Notes: generated by a model from the letters alone, not told the origin. Numbered from the stretch's first letter, positions 1 through 10,888 are shown. The stretch is 48,732 bases of DNA from Planctomycetota bacterium (GCA_016220095.1 JACRIJ010000053.1:1-48732); one strand, 5' to 3'. Numbers and translations are program-made.

Positions 1-7
1 AATATAA

Positions 8-67
8 CGCCATGAATGGCGTAAGTATCAGGCTTTTGACATACAAACCCAGCCATAAATGGCTGGG
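8..67. repeat. Two related short palindromes with GCCAT/ATGGC arms
   Basis: Positions 8-21 form a 6-bp inverted repeat (CGCCAT, 2-nt centre, ATGGCG). Positions 48-67 form a perfect 9-bp inverted repeat (CCCAGCCAT, AA, ATGGCTGGG). Both share the same GCCAT-NA-ATGGC core, so they look like two members of one palindromic repeat family. Neither is followed by a U-run on either strand, so a terminator role is not supported. Confidence 0.6.
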
Positions 68-156
68 CTATTATACGCTATATGTTTTTTCTATTATAAC
101 TACTATGTTAAAATGCCACCTTGACTGAGGCAGTACATAAAAAAACGCCCAAAATG

Positions 157-185
157 TTGACTTTTACGGCAATTCAGAGTATACT
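157..185 (+). promoter_or_regulatory. Sigma70-type promoter for the giant surface protein
   Basis: A -35 box TTGACT (157-162) is followed after exactly 17 nt by a -10 box TATACT (180-185). Each box is one base off consensus. A second TATAAT hexamer lies directly after at 186-191 but would give a 23-nt spacer. Transcription would begin near 192. Confidence 0.7.
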
Positions 186-360
186 TATAATGAACTCCGC
201 GTTACCCGGAAGTAACACTGTCCAAGGGCTGTAACGAACAACAGTCTGTCCATGCGGCAGTGATATACGCAACAGGCATAACGCATACGTATTCAGAATG
301 TTATGCAAAAGCACAAACATGACGTTTAGCGCCGTTTTTGGCACTGTTTTTGCATTTAAT

Positions 361-403
361 TTACCTGAACCTATGGAGTGGGGACCGAACTAAATTCAGG
401 TAA
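361..403 (+). promoter_or_regulatory. Leader inverted repeat before the ribosome binding site
   Basis: TTACCTGAA (361-369) and TTCAGGTAA (395-403) are perfect 9-bp complements separated by 25 nt. The stem would end 4 nt before the AAGGA ribosome binding site at 408-412. It could modulate translation or bind a dimeric protein. It matches no riboswitch class I recognise. Confidence 0.4.
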
Positions 404-422
404 TCATAAGGATGTAGCTTTT

Positions 423-3400
423 ATGCACTTAAAACGCATTGCTTTTCTGATGGCATTCATGGCCTTGGCGCCGACGGCAACGCTTCTGGCAGCGCCCTTA
501 TCCGGTTCTTACACTGTAGGCGACACCGGCACTTACGCCGACCTGACAACCGCATTTGCCGCGGTCAACGCCAATGGAATCAGCGCAGATGTCACATTCA
601 CGCTTAGTGACGGAGACGGAACAATCACCGAATCAGGAACCCCGACCCTAACGGCCCCTTTTACAGGCGGCGGAGAAGCTACATGGCGCGTTACGGTACA
701 AATGACCGGCGGCATCATAATAAATGCCAACTCCAACACCAACGTCATTGCACTTAATGACATTGTTAGATTCACAGTTGACGGAACTGACGGCACTCTT
801 TATCTGCAAAACTCATCCAGCGACGGAATAGCCATTACCAAAACGGCCGTAAACACCAATGATGACATCCGGATTGAAAACGTCACTATAAGAACTACCG
901 GCGCAGCAGCAGTAAATTTGGCCAACTCCAATGTCACCCGCGTCACAATGACCAACTGTACTGTAAGAGGCAATACGTATTCTGTTTTATCCAACGGCGC
1001 AAGCAACATCACCATAAACGGCGGAACGTATTCGGATAACGGCGTTGAGCCATACCAAACCAACAACATAAAAATAATTGACGGCAGTAATTTTACCATA
1101 CAGAACTGCACGCTTTCAAAATGCGACGAAGACGCTGTTTTCATCACGGCCGCGTCTCCCACCTCGGCAATCCTGATTGATACCGTAATTTTTTCGGCCG
1201 GGACCATAGGCACGGGTGCCGCGAATTCCGCGGCTATCCATCTGGACAATGAATTCGTCAGAGGCGTCACAATAAACAACTGCACCATCAACGGCGATTA
1301 CTACGGGGTTTACATGAACGGTTCGCAGATGGTCACCATACAAGGCGGTTCTATCCAGAATACCCAGAATGACGGGCTCCACATAGAGAACTCCACTGGC
1401 GCGGAGATGCCGAATTTCGCAAGCACGACCCCCAATTATTGCGTATTAGTGGACACCGTAACCTTCAGCACCATAGGCACCGGCGGAAACTGCGCGCCTG
1501 TCTATCTCCAGGGCACCATGTCAGCAGGCACATTTGACGTAAAAAATATAGCTGTAAGAGGCTGTACCATCACCGGTGACAACTGGGGCATATACGCCGA
1601 TTCCGTCAACGAATTATACCTTGGAAGCGCTACCAAAGCCAATACCATTTCAAGCACTGCGAATAACGCACTGCATATCACTTCAACCGAACCGACCACG
1701 GATATTGACATCATCCGGCTCAGCACGAATACCGTTAATGCCTCTTACGCGTCCATTTACCTCGCCAATGAGAACATACGCAATGTAACCATAGATTCCT
1801 GCTTATTAGGCACTGCTACTCTAAGCGCCGGGAAATACGGCGTGTATATGAACGGTTCTCAAAATGTAACCATTCTGTCAAGCACAATAAGGAACACTGT
1901 AAACGACGCGATTTACATTGAAAACACAACCGGCATTTCCATGCCTCTGTTCAGCGCGACCAATCCTCTTTACAATATCACTATCAACGCCGTCACCACG
2001 TTGAATGTCGGCACAGCTTCAAGCGCCGCGAGCGTTTACTTATACGGAGACAATTCCGTTACCCCGTTTGACGTAAGAAACGTTTATCTAAAAGCCTGCA
2101 ATTTTACCACGGATGACTATGGCGTCAGGGTCAGCACTGCCGATGAAGTCTATGTCGGCTCAGCCGGAAATCCCAATACCATAACAGCAAGCGCTGTTGC
2201 CAGCGTTTACGTAACATCAAGCACGCCGACCACGGATATTGACATAATAGAACTGACGTCCAACAATCTCCCCTCAGGCTCTTCCATTTATCTGGCTAAT
2301 GAGAACGTCAGAAACGTCCTTATAAGCAATTGCTCCATAGGAACCGCCGCAAACCCAGGAGGCAGATATGGCATACGCCTTGACGGCGCGCAACTTGTCA
2401 CAATCCAAAATATGCCGGTGAACTCAATCCGAAATTGCTCGGACCACGGCATTTACATACAGAACACTACCGGCACCCAGATGCCTGACGGCCTGCCCGG
2501 CACTAATATCGTCATTAACAATGTCAAGATTGAAAACATAGGCACTGCTTTCTCTTCGGCCGGCATTTATATAAACGGAAACGCTTTTCAGGCAAGAAAT
2601 GTTACCATCACCAATTGCAGTATTGACGGCGATGATTACGGCATTGCGGTCCAGTCTGCCGACAAAATCTATATCGGCACCGCGGGAAACGGCAACTCAG
2701 TTTACAGCACTTCGGCAAACGACGGCATATATATAACTTCCACTGTCGCGACCACGCGTATAGACATCATAGAACTATCCACGGATACGATTTCCACCGC
2801 GGGCACGGGTTCGTCAATAAATCTCGCAAATGCGAATGTCAAGAACGTCACCATAGACGATTGCACAATAGGAAGCGCGGTCACCGCGGATACCGGCGGA
2901 TTTTACGGCATCCAGCTTGTGAACGCGGATAATATTTCCATACTTGGAACCACTGCCATACGGAGAACCGACAGCCACGGCATCTTTATAAATAACACCT
3001 CGGCAACCTCTTCCATAGCAATTGACGGTGTATCATTTACCAGCATAGGAACGTCTTCCAACGGCGCGGCCATAAAGATGGGGTCCCAGTACGCAACCGG
3101 CGTCACCATAAACAACTGCACCATTGACGGCGGCACTTACGGCGTCTGGGCTGACGGGGTTAATTTTTCCATCACCGGCGGTTCAATCACCAGCTGTACC
3201 CAGGACGGCATTTATATTACGAATTCCACCATCACCGCTACTACCGGCATAACCATAGATACCGACATATCCGGCACAGGCGCGTCCTATGCCGGCGTCC
3301 ACCTCAACGGCCAATACGTCAAAGGCGTAACCATTCAGACATGCACCATAAACGCTTCAGGGTCGTCCTACTGCGTCTGGATGGAAGACAGCGACGATAT

Positions 3401-6400
3401 CACACTGCAGACAGTTACTTTGCAAAACGGTTCATCCAGCTTGTTCGCCAGCAACAGCGACGATGTGCTTATAACGGACTGCGCAGTATCAGGCTCCGCA
3501 GTCGGATTAAATTTCAACAGTTACACCACGGCCAATACCATCGGCATAACAATTGACGCCGTATCCTTCAGCGGCGTAACAAACACCGCCATATGGATTT
3601 CCGACGCGGACGCGAAATTCATAACAATACAGAACTGCCCTACAATAACCGCCACCACCTACGGCATATTGACGGATGCCATAGACGGGTCAACCATAAC
3701 GAACTGCTCCATTTCAAACTGCAATAATACCGGCATTTCCATAACCAATTCCGGCGCGGTAACCATAAACTCATTCACGATTTCCACTGTAACTATCTCA
3801 AACTGCGGCGGATACGGGGTATTCATAAACAACGGTTCCGCTCCAGTTACGACGGGTTATTCGCTCTCCGGCCTGAATATTTCAAACATCGGCACCGCGG
3901 CGGCGAATTATTCCGCTATCGGACTGCAAAATGCCAATAATGTGACCATCAGCTCAAGCACACTCGCATCCGACAACGACGGCTACGGGCTCTACGTAAC
4001 AGGAGGCGTTTCACTTGACATAAACACGAACACTTCCATAACAGCGGGCGACTCCACTTATGCGGCTGTTTACATATCCGGAGCCACCTCGCCCACGATA
4101 GGAACCGCGGTATCCATAACATCTTCTGCGGCAGACCCGGGCGGGCCTTACGGAATATATCTTGCGACTTCCGGCAACAGCACAGTGCAGGACTGCACAC
4201 TGAACGGTTTTTACAGCTACGGAATCTTCGGAAGCGACACCTCTAATATTACGGTGCAAAATAATACTCTTAACACAAACAACCTGACCGATTACGGGAT
4301 TTGCCTTATAAACATACCATCCAAGTTTACCGTCACAGGAAACAGCGTAAAAGAATTTGACTATACCGGCCTTTACGTGGATTGCACGAACACTGTTTCG
4401 GATTCGCTTATATCCAAAAACGTGTTTAAAGCGAATTCCGGCTCGGCCGGCACCTACGGCATATACCTCAGCAATGCCGACGGCACCAATGCCACCAAAT
4501 GCAACGCCACCAACAACATCGTATATAACTGCAATATAGTATGCCTGTATATGACTAACACGGCCTTCTGGAACTTCTACAACAATTCCTTCTACGGCAA
4601 CGTGCCCTATTACACCTCCGGTTACGGAATAACCGCACTGCAATCGGCCTCCACGGACAACGCATTCAAGAACAATATATTCCAGAACACGGGCTTTATT
4701 TCTTCAGACTCGTACGGGACTTACGATTACAGTTTGTGTTACAACATTGACTCCTCAAGCCAGTCAAATTTCCAATCCGATTACAATTGTTTTTACGGCA
4801 CCGGAACGAACAATCTTTTCGCCTGGGATACAACTTATTGCGCCACTCTGCTTAATTGGCAGTCAACCAGCGGCGGACAGGATGCAAACAGCATTATCGT
4901 TAATCCATGGTTTACGGATATTGCCGGCGACAACCTGCGTTTATGGTACTATTCCGAATGCAAAACAAAAGGCACGCCGTTGGCATCCGTCACGGACGAC
5001 TTTGAAGGCGACCTGCGCGACGCCGGTACGCCCGATATAGGAGCGGATGAAGACCTTAGTTCAGCGCCCGTACCCGCTCCCGCGAACGGCAACCTTGACG
5101 TGGGCGGCGGCAATAACGATTACGGCACGCTTCAGGCCGCGCTGACCGCTTTATCCGCGCGCGGCGTTTCTGGAAACACTACGTTGACGGTATACGTTAA
5201 CACGACATTTGCCAACGGCGCGGTAACTATTCCGGCCATACGGGGAACTTCATACAGAAGCCTTGGCGCGGCGCGCACGCTGACCATACTTGCCAGCACC
5301 CCGGGATGGTTGATTGACGCCCAATCATCCACTCCTTACGCGATGGAATTCAACGGCAGCAGCAATATCATTATTGACGGTTTCACATTACAGAATTCTC
5401 TAAGCAGCAGTGTCTATGTGACCGGCAATTCCTACAGCCTGCAGATTAAGAATTGCACCATACAGTTTATTGACACCAATGCCGATGATACCGCCGATGT
5501 AACCATGCCTTCAGGCAATCCTTTCCCTGGCGCGGCCGGCGTGCACATCAGCACAAACGCGGGCGACAATATAACAATCACGGACTGCGCCATTTCCGCC
5601 GACGCGCACGGCATACACTGCGATTACGCAGACGGCCTGGCTGTATCAGGCACAAGCCTGCCGGGCACGCAGATTACAGGCATAAGCACTTCAACATTCA
5701 TCGGAATACTGATACGATATTCCAATGACTCCGTAATAAGCAAAAACACTGTCACGGGAACCATCGGACTCATCTTAAACCCGCCGTCAACCTACCGCGG
5801 ATACGGCATCAGGAGCAGTTATTGCGACCGGCTGGAAATAAGTGAAAATAATTTCACAGGTACGCAACCTAGCGTGATGGAAATAATCCGCAATGATACC
5901 GTAGACGTACTGGGAAACACGATTACTTCCACAAGTACCGCAGGCATACAGCTGAATAATTCTTCCGGCGGCACAGTTGCCGACAACTCCATAACCATGC
6001 AGTCAACGAGCTATAATGCCATAGGCATAAACGCCGCAGACCTCGCAGACATAGGCGGCACTATTATAGATTCCAATACGTTTAACGGCGGCCAATACGG
6101 AATAAACGTAATCGGCGGATGGGGAACCGGCATAAATCCCTGCATTATAAAGAACAATGTAATATATGGCAATTCATTAGGTTGCATACGCCTTGCCGCT
6201 GCGAGTTACTGGCGCGTATATTTTAATACATGCTACGCCGCCATATACAGCTCGGCCTACAGCATAGTCAGACTGCAGGAAATGGATCCCAACAGCGGCG
6301 CGGAAGCGCCGGGTGTAACGCCATCACAATACAATGAATTCTATCAGAATATCTTTTTCAACTATAACGATATAAGCGATTACTCGTATATTTACAACGT

Positions 6401-9400
6401 GGACTCCGCGAGCCAGACAGGATTCGTATCAAACAATAACGACCTTTACGGCACCGGCACCAACGCAATGTTCTACTGGGGAAGCACCAGCTACGACACG
6501 TTAAGCCAATGGCAGACCGGAACAAGCCAGGACGCAAGCAGTATTACGCTGAACCCGTACTTTACCGACGCCTCTGCCGGAGATTTCTCTCTGTGGGATT
6601 TCTCTCCGTGCCAAAACCGCTGGGCAAACACAACCGGCGTTACGATAGACAAGAATGATGCCGTACGCGCAGACCCGCCCGATGCGGGAGCCATAGAGGA
6701 CACCGTTATAGGGGCCGATAACCGCGCAACAGGAACTGTTACCGTGGGCGGAACTTCACCGGACTACGCCACGGTTACCGACGCATACAATTCGCTCGTT
6801 ACAAACGGCATAAACGGTTCAGTTATAGTTAATGTCGCCCCGGGAATCTACCCGTCGCTTTCCATGGCAAGCCAAATCAGGGGCACGACTGTATCCAACA
6901 CGGTTACATTCAGGTCTGCGGATACTAACCCCGTATTTATCGATGCCGCAAGCGCGTCAAATTACGCGCTGGAGATTACAAATTCCAGCAATGTTATTTT
7001 TGAAAATTTCCTATTTGAAAATTCGCTCAGCCACGGAATTTACATAACGGGCAATTCATGGAATAACACCTTCACGGATTGCATCGTGCAAAACGTTGAC
7101 ACAAACAATGATGACGAAGGCGCAAGCGCCATTTATATCAACAGCCCTTCCGCGGACACCATAACCATAAACGGATGCACAATCCAACCGGACCTGACAT
7201 CCAATACGACACAGCCTCCTTACAATACCGGCATTTACATTGAAGACGGCGATGACGCGCTTGTAAAAGGCAATACAATCAACGGAAACGCAGATGTCTG
7301 GGCCAATATATTCATAACAGAAAGTGACCGCACGGACATTACCGCGAATATCATACTTTCCGGACTTGTCGGAATCATGGTTGCAAATTCCGACGGCTCT
7401 TCAACCAATCCGGTTTACCTGACAAATAATTCATGCTACCTTTCCAGATACTGCGTTTATATCACCTACAGCACGTACACGCGCGCTTACTACAATACGC
7501 TCTTCGGACAACCAAGCTCCATCGGGGAATCCGTAATACTGATGTTTGATTCAACTTATGTGAAACTGAAAAACAACATCATCAACAATGTCGGCGGCGG
7601 TAACTACCTGATATACGTAAACGCCGGGAGTACTACGGGATTTGAATCAAACTATAACGATATCTACAGCTCCGGCACTTACAATCTGTACTGGAACACG
7701 ACCGCATACTCAACCATAACCGCGTGGAGAACCGCTTCGGGACAGGATTTGAATTCAATCAATTTAGACCCCGTCCTTGTTGACCCTGCAAACAACGATT
7801 TCCATATACTGGAACTCGTGCCCAGCGACCCTTCCCTCAGCCTTATGGACACCGGATATTCGGTTGAAAGCGCCACCGGGCTTACGAATATGGACTTTGA
7901 AGGCACCTTAAGAACCATACAGCCCGCAACCGAACCAAGACCGGACATCGGGGCAGACGAGGCCCCTCCTGATGTCACGCCGCCTGATAACGTAACCAAT
8001 TTTTCAATGCTTACCGGCACAAACCAGGTATTCTTATATTGGACTAATCCGAGTTACAGCCTGTCTCCCCCGTACGCGCCACTGCAGAACGTTGATTTTA
8101 TCGGAGTGCTCATATTAAGAGATACACAGCCCATAACAGTAACACCCGCGGACGGCCAGGGATACGCGTTGAATTCCAGCATAGGCACGGCAAAAGTCGT
8201 TTATAACCAGTCATCGTCTTCGGGCGCTGACATGTCATGGACAGATACCGGCTCAGGAATGGTCGGCGGCCTTACGGCATATCAAACTTATTACTACCGC
8301 GTATTCACCTTTGATGAGCGTCCGAACTACCCTTCCACCGAAGTGTCCGGCTCCATGATACCGACAAACCCGATTGCGCTCACTTACTCGCCGACATCCT
8401 TCAGCGAATCATCATCGGAAAAAGGCCTTGATCCGGCCCCTCTTACCATGGAAATCTGGAATGCCGGCGACAGGGTCATGGCATGGACCGCAAGCCTTAA
8501 TTCAACATGGGTCGGCATAGATTCAACTTCCGGCAGTGTTACAGGCCCATTCTCTGCCACAAACGATACAGATACCATAACGCTGACTTTCAATATTGCC
8601 ATACTGAAAATAGGCACATACTTTACTTATATAACATTAACGGCGGATGACCCCGAACCAGGTCTCCCTGATACCGTAAAAACCATATCTATAATGCTTG
8701 AGATACTTCCGCCTCCGACGCTGGAACGTTCGCCGAGTTCGCTAACTTTTGACGCGATTGAAACAGACCCGAATCCTGACGCGAAAATCGTTCAGATTTG
8801 GAACGGCGGCTCCGACAATTTTGAATGGACTGCCGACAAGAATGTCAGCTGGCTTTCACTTTCGCCTAAAAGCGGCACTATAGCCACTCAAACAGCCGAC
8901 ATGAGCGTAACGGCATTAACTTCAGGCCTGTCGCCGGGGACTTACACGGGCAAGGTAACAATAACCGCAGACAGTGACGGCGGCAACCTTATCGGCTCGC
9001 CTAAAACAGTAAATGTAACCCTGACTGTCGCGGCCAAGGCGCCGGAAATTTCCACAAACCAGGATTCATTTATATGGTACGCCGTACAGGGCGGCGATGA
9101 CCCGGCATCTCAGGACTTGTTCATCTGGAACAGCTCCGGCGGAAGCATACCGCTCAACTGGACGCTGACTGAAAATGTTTCATGGCTCGCCCCGAATTCG
9201 CTTGCCGGCAGTTCGGCCGATACATCAACGGTAAACAAAGTAAAACTTTCAGTGGCATCAACGAATCTTACTATTGTAAATTCGCCTTACACCGGCATAA
9301 TGACCATAAGCGGGGTAGGCGCTTCAGGGTCTAAAACGATAAACGTCCGGCTTGAAGTCCTGAAAACCCTGCCGCCAACCATTGAGGTTACGCCGGCTTC

Positions 9401-10856
9401 AATATCGGTCAACGCGATTGAAGGCATCACTGATTCGGTTACATCTTCGTTCAAACTGAAAAATGCCGGCGGAAGCATAATGAACTACATAGTTGATGAT
9501 GATATGTCATGGCTGTTCCTGCAATCCTCAAACGGACAATCCGTCGGTGAAACGGACTCCATCGGATTCACCGTCCTCACCGCAGGGCTTACATCAGCCG
9601 CCTCGCCGTATTCAGGGTACATATACATTGAAGCCGGCGAAGCGACGAATTCGCCCGTAATGATACCGGTCATCCTTAATATCTACCCGCAAACTGCAAA
9701 TTACATAGAGGTTAAAGCCGGCGATAAGAATACCCAGAATACCACGGAATCCACCATGGCTGTACAAATGGAAATGCTGCAGTTCTCCATAACCGCAAAC
9801 GCATCTCAAAACATCAAATTGGCAAGCTTAACTATAACCGCCTCAGGCACGGCAAACGAATCCGTTGACGTACTGCCGGGAAACGTAAAATTGTACGCCG
9901 ATGTAAACAATAACGGAATAGTGGACAGCGATGACATTCAACTCGGCGACGGCGCGAGTTTCTCCGCGGATAACGAAGAATTGACCATAACTAATTTCAA
10001 CCTGACCATACCGGACGGCGTCACAAAATACCTTATCCTTTCCTATTCCCTCTCAGGCACCGCGGAACAGGATATGACCTTCAAGGCCGAAATCGCCAAT
10101 TCCCTCCACGTAACGGCCGTTATGGAAACCACGGAAGAAACCGTATTGACAATAGGCACCTTCCCTGTGGAAGGCGGCGTAAAAACCATAAGCAATACCG
10201 GCTCCCTGACAGCCGCCCTGGGCCCGGCTAATCCCTCCCCGCAAACCATCGCTAACACCAATACGAATGTCGGCGTTTTCCAGATTGCCCTGACATCCAG
10301 CAGTGTGGAACAGATTGCCGTTGGAACAATCATATTCAGTTCCCTCGGCTCGGGAAACGAACCGTCCGATATCGCAAGGGCTTACCTTGTTAAAGACACG
10401 AATTCCAACGGCAGATGGGATGCCGATGAAGCCGCGATTTCACCGTATTCGCAGGTATATACCAAAGATAACGGAAACATCACTTTCACGGGATTGTCGG
10501 AAATCATACCCGTCGCGGGTACTGTGTACTGGCTGTTGGTCTATGATTTTTCGGGCAATTCGGTAAACGATTCAACCTATAACGCCTGGCTCTCAAACGA
10601 AAGCAACATATCCGCAAAAGGATTGAGTTCAAATAAGAGCACTGTCATAGTAGGCACGCCTTTGCAAAGCGGAGTAATAACTTCCACCGGAGACCCTGTC
10701 AAAATAGTCTCCGTTACCGAAGAAGATACAGCTTCAAATTCAACCTGCTTTGCATCAATAATCCGGACTGCCTCGCCTTTTGCCGGCATATATGCCCTTT
10801 TGGCAATGCTAATGACGGGATTTATCCTGCTGTGCTTCAAGCATGACGAAAAATGA
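423..10856 (+). CDS. Giant secreted beta-helix / FN3 / BACON-like surface protein (3477 aa)
   Basis: An exceptionally long exported protein, probably displayed on the cell surface; its ligand is unknown. The ATG at 423 is preferred over an upstream in-frame GTG at 378: AAGGA lies 10 nt upstream at 408-412, and translation from 423 starts directly with a signal peptide (MHLKRIAFLMAFMAL... to about residue 25). Three right-handed parallel beta-helix modules follow at about residues 25-1550, 1555-2100 and 2102-2510. Each opens with a VG..-DY/TY-type motif and closes near a D(I/A)GA(D/I)E motif. Then come one fibronectin type III-like domain (about 2516-2650) and four BACON-like beta-sandwiches (about 2650-3090), each with the conserved Trp (for example NVSWLSLSP). 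The last segment carries two DxNxNGxxDxDD/E calcium-loop-like motifs near 3159 and 3325. A hydrophobic C-terminal helix with a short polar tail could anchor the protein. No catalytic residues are recognisable. Domain names are inferred by eye. Confidence 0.93.
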   Translation: MHLKRIAFLMAFMALAPTATLLAAPLSGSYTVGDTGTYADLTTAFAAVNANGISADVTFTLSDGDGTITESGTPTLTAPFTGGGEATWRVTVQMTGGIIINANSNTNVIALNDIVRFTVDGTDGTLYLQNSSSDGIAITKTAVNTNDDIRIENVTIRTTGAAAVNLANSNVTRVTMTNCTVRGNTYSVLSNGASNITINGGTYSDNGVEPYQTNNIKIIDGSNFTIQNCTLSKCDEDAVFITAASPTSAILIDTVIFSAGTIGTGAANSAAIHLDNEFVRGVTINNCTINGDYYGVYMNGSQMVTIQGGSIQNTQNDGLHIENSTGAEMPNFASTTPNYCVLVDTVTFSTIGTGGNCAPVYLQGTMSAGTFDVKNIAVRGCTITGDNWGIYADSVNELYLGSATKANTISSTANNALHITSTEPTTDIDIIRLSTNTVNASYASIYLANENIRNVTIDSCLLGTATLSAGKYGVYMNGSQNVTILSSTIRNTVNDAIYIENTTGISMPLFSATNPLYNITINAVTTLNVGTASSAASVYLYGDNSVTPFDVRNVYLKACNFTTDDYGVRVSTADEVYVGSAGNPNTITASAVASVYVTSSTPTTDIDIIELTSNNLPSGSSIYLANENVRNVLISNCSIGTAANPGGRYGIRLDGAQLVTIQNMPVNSIRNCSDHGIYIQNTTGTQMPDGLPGTNIVINNVKIENIGTAFSSAGIYINGNAFQARNVTITNCSIDGDDYGIAVQSADKIYIGTAGNGNSVYSTSANDGIYITSTVATTRIDIIELSTDTISTAGTGSSINLANANVKNVTIDDCTIGSAVTADTGGFYGIQLVNADNISILGTTAIRRTDSHGIFINNTSATSSIAIDGVSFTSIGTSSNGAAIKMGSQYATGVTINNCTIDGGTYGVWADGVNFSITGGSITSCTQDGIYITNSTITATTGITIDTDISGTGASYAGVHLNGQYVKGVTIQTCTINASGSSYCVWMEDSDDITLQTVTLQNGSSSLFASNSDDVLITDCAVSGSAVGLNFNSYTTANTIGITIDAVSFSGVTNTAIWISDADAKFITIQNCPTITATTYGILTDAIDGSTITNCSISNCNNTGISITNSGAVTINSFTISTVTISNCGGYGVFINNGSAPVTTGYSLSGLNISNIGTAAANYSAIGLQNANNVTISSSTLASDNDGYGLYVTGGVSLDINTNTSITAGDSTYAAVYISGATSPTIGTAVSITSSAADPGGPYGIYLATSGNSTVQDCTLNGFYSYGIFGSDTSNITVQNNTLNTNNLTDYGICLINIPSKFTVTGNSVKEFDYTGLYVDCTNTVSDSLISKNVFKANSGSAGTYGIYLSNADGTNATKCNATNNIVYNCNIVCLYMTNTAFWNFYNNSFYGNVPYYTSGYGITALQSASTDNAFKNNIFQNTGFISSDSYGTYDYSLCYNIDSSSQSNFQSDYNCFYGTGTNNLFAWDTTYCATLLNWQSTSGGQDANSIIVNPWFTDIAGDNLRLWYYSECKTKGTPLASVTDDFEGDLRDAGTPDIGADEDLSSAPVPAPANGNLDVGGGNNDYGTLQAALTALSARGVSGNTTLTVYVNTTFANGAVTIPAIRGTSYRSLGAARTLTILASTPGWLIDAQSSTPYAMEFNGSSNIIIDGFTLQNSLSSSVYVTGNSYSLQIKNCTIQFIDTNADDTADVTMPSGNPFPGAAGVHISTNAGDNITITDCAISADAHGIHCDYADGLAVSGTSLPGTQITGISTSTFIGILIRYSNDSVISKNTVTGTIGLILNPPSTYRGYGIRSSYCDRLEISENNFTGTQPSVMEIIRNDTVDVLGNTITSTSTAGIQLNNSSGGTVADNSITMQSTSYNAIGINAADLADIGGTIIDSNTFNGGQYGINVIGGWGTGINPCIIKNNVIYGNSLGCIRLAAASYWRVYFNTCYAAIYSSAYSIVRLQEMDPNSGAEAPGVTPSQYNEFYQNIFFNYNDISDYSYIYNVDSASQTGFVSNNNDLYGTGTNAMFYWGSTSYDTLSQWQTGTSQDASSITLNPYFTDASAGDFSLWDFSPCQNRWANTTGVTIDKNDAVRADPPDAGAIEDTVIGADNRATGTVTVGGTSPDYATVTDAYNSLVTNGINGSVIVNVAPGIYPSLSMASQIRGTTVSNTVTFRSADTNPVFIDAASASNYALEITNSSNVIFENFLFENSLSHGIYITGNSWNNTFTDCIVQNVDTNNDDEGASAIYINSPSADTITINGCTIQPDLTSNTTQPPYNTGIYIEDGDDALVKGNTINGNADVWANIFITESDRTDITANIILSGLVGIMVANSDGSSTNPVYLTNNSCYLSRYCVYITYSTYTRAYYNTLFGQPSSIGESVILMFDSTYVKLKNNIINNVGGGNYLIYVNAGSTTGFESNYNDIYSSGTYNLYWNTTAYSTITAWRTASGQDLNSINLDPVLVDPANNDFHILELVPSDPSLSLMDTGYSVESATGLTNMDFEGTLRTIQPATEPRPDIGADEAPPDVTPPDNVTNFSMLTGTNQVFLYWTNPSYSLSPPYAPLQNVDFIGVLILRDTQPITVTPADGQGYALNSSIGTAKVVYNQSSSSGADMSWTDTGSGMVGGLTAYQTYYYRVFTFDERPNYPSTEVSGSMIPTNPIALTYSPTSFSESSSEKGLDPAPLTMEIWNAGDRVMAWTASLNSTWVGIDSTSGSVTGPFSATNDTDTITLTFNIAILKIGTYFTYITLTADDPEPGLPDTVKTISIMLEILPPPTLERSPSSLTFDAIETDPNPDAKIVQIWNGGSDNFEWTADKNVSWLSLSPKSGTIATQTADMSVTALTSGLSPGTYTGKVTITADSDGGNLIGSPKTVNVTLTVAAKAPEISTNQDSFIWYAVQGGDDPASQDLFIWNSSGGSIPLNWTLTENVSWLAPNSLAGSSADTSTVNKVKLSVASTNLTIVNSPYTGIMTISGVGASGSKTINVRLEVLKTLPPTIEVTPASISVNAIEGITDSVTSSFKLKNAGGSIMNYIVDDDMSWLFLQSSNGQSVGETDSIGFTVLTAGLTSAASPYSGYIYIEAGEATNSPVMIPVILNIYPQTANYIEVKAGDKNTQNTTESTMAVQMEMLQFSITANASQNIKLASLTITASGTANESVDVLPGNVKLYADVNNNGIVDSDDIQLGDGASFSADNEELTITNFNLTIPDGVTKYLILSYSLSGTAEQDMTFKAEIANSLHVTAVMETTEETVLTIGTFPVEGGVKTISNTGSLTAALGPANPSPQTIANTNTNVGVFQIALTSSSVEQIAVGTIIFSSLGSGNEPSDIARAYLVKDTNSNGRWDADEAAISPYSQVYTKDNGNITFTGLSEIIPVAGTVYWLLVYDFSGNSVNDSTYNAWLSNESNISAKGLSSNKSTVIVGTPLQSGVITSTGDPVKIVSVTEEDTASNSTCFASIIRTASPFAGIYALLAMLMTGFILLCFKHDEK
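1250..3130 (+). repeat. Internal super-repeat of about 177 codons in the giant gene
   Basis: Inside the first beta-helix module a unit of about 530 nt repeats roughly three and a half times. Marker peptides recur in step: GVYMNGSQ-VTI near 1309 and 1840, then GIRLDGAQLVTI near 2370; and PTTDIDII near 1692 and 2226, then ATTRIDII near 2752. An identical 20-nt stretch occurs at 1692-1711 and 2226-2245, exactly 534 nt (178 codons) apart. This indicates growth of the helix by in-frame segmental duplication. Confidence 0.75.
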
Positions 10857-10888
10857 CCCTAAGAGTCTGCAACTGCCGGCCACTGACA

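Larger units (their letters stand above)
1..422. other. Non-coding leader region upstream of the giant surface protein
   Basis: No credible gene is visible here. The stretch holds two small related palindromes at its left end, a sigma70-type promoter at 157-185, a 7-bp inverted repeat (276-282 with 300-306), and a 9-bp inverted repeat (361-369 with 395-403) just before the ribosome binding site. The expected transcript start is near 192, giving a leader of about 230 nt. Confidence 0.7.

Noticed and set aside
378-422. Upstream GTG start adding 15 residues to the giant protein
   Set aside because: No ribosome site before it; the 423 ATG has AAGGA at good distance and begins directly with a signal peptide.
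192-422. c-di-GMP or other known riboswitch in the leader of the giant gene
   Set aside because: I could not find the conserved core bases of any class I know; only simple inverted repeats are present.
4011-4643. Long open frame (210 codons) antisense to the giant gene
   Set aside because: Lies fully opposite the beta-helix coding sequence, is low-complexity, and has no ribosome site; a shadow of the real frame.
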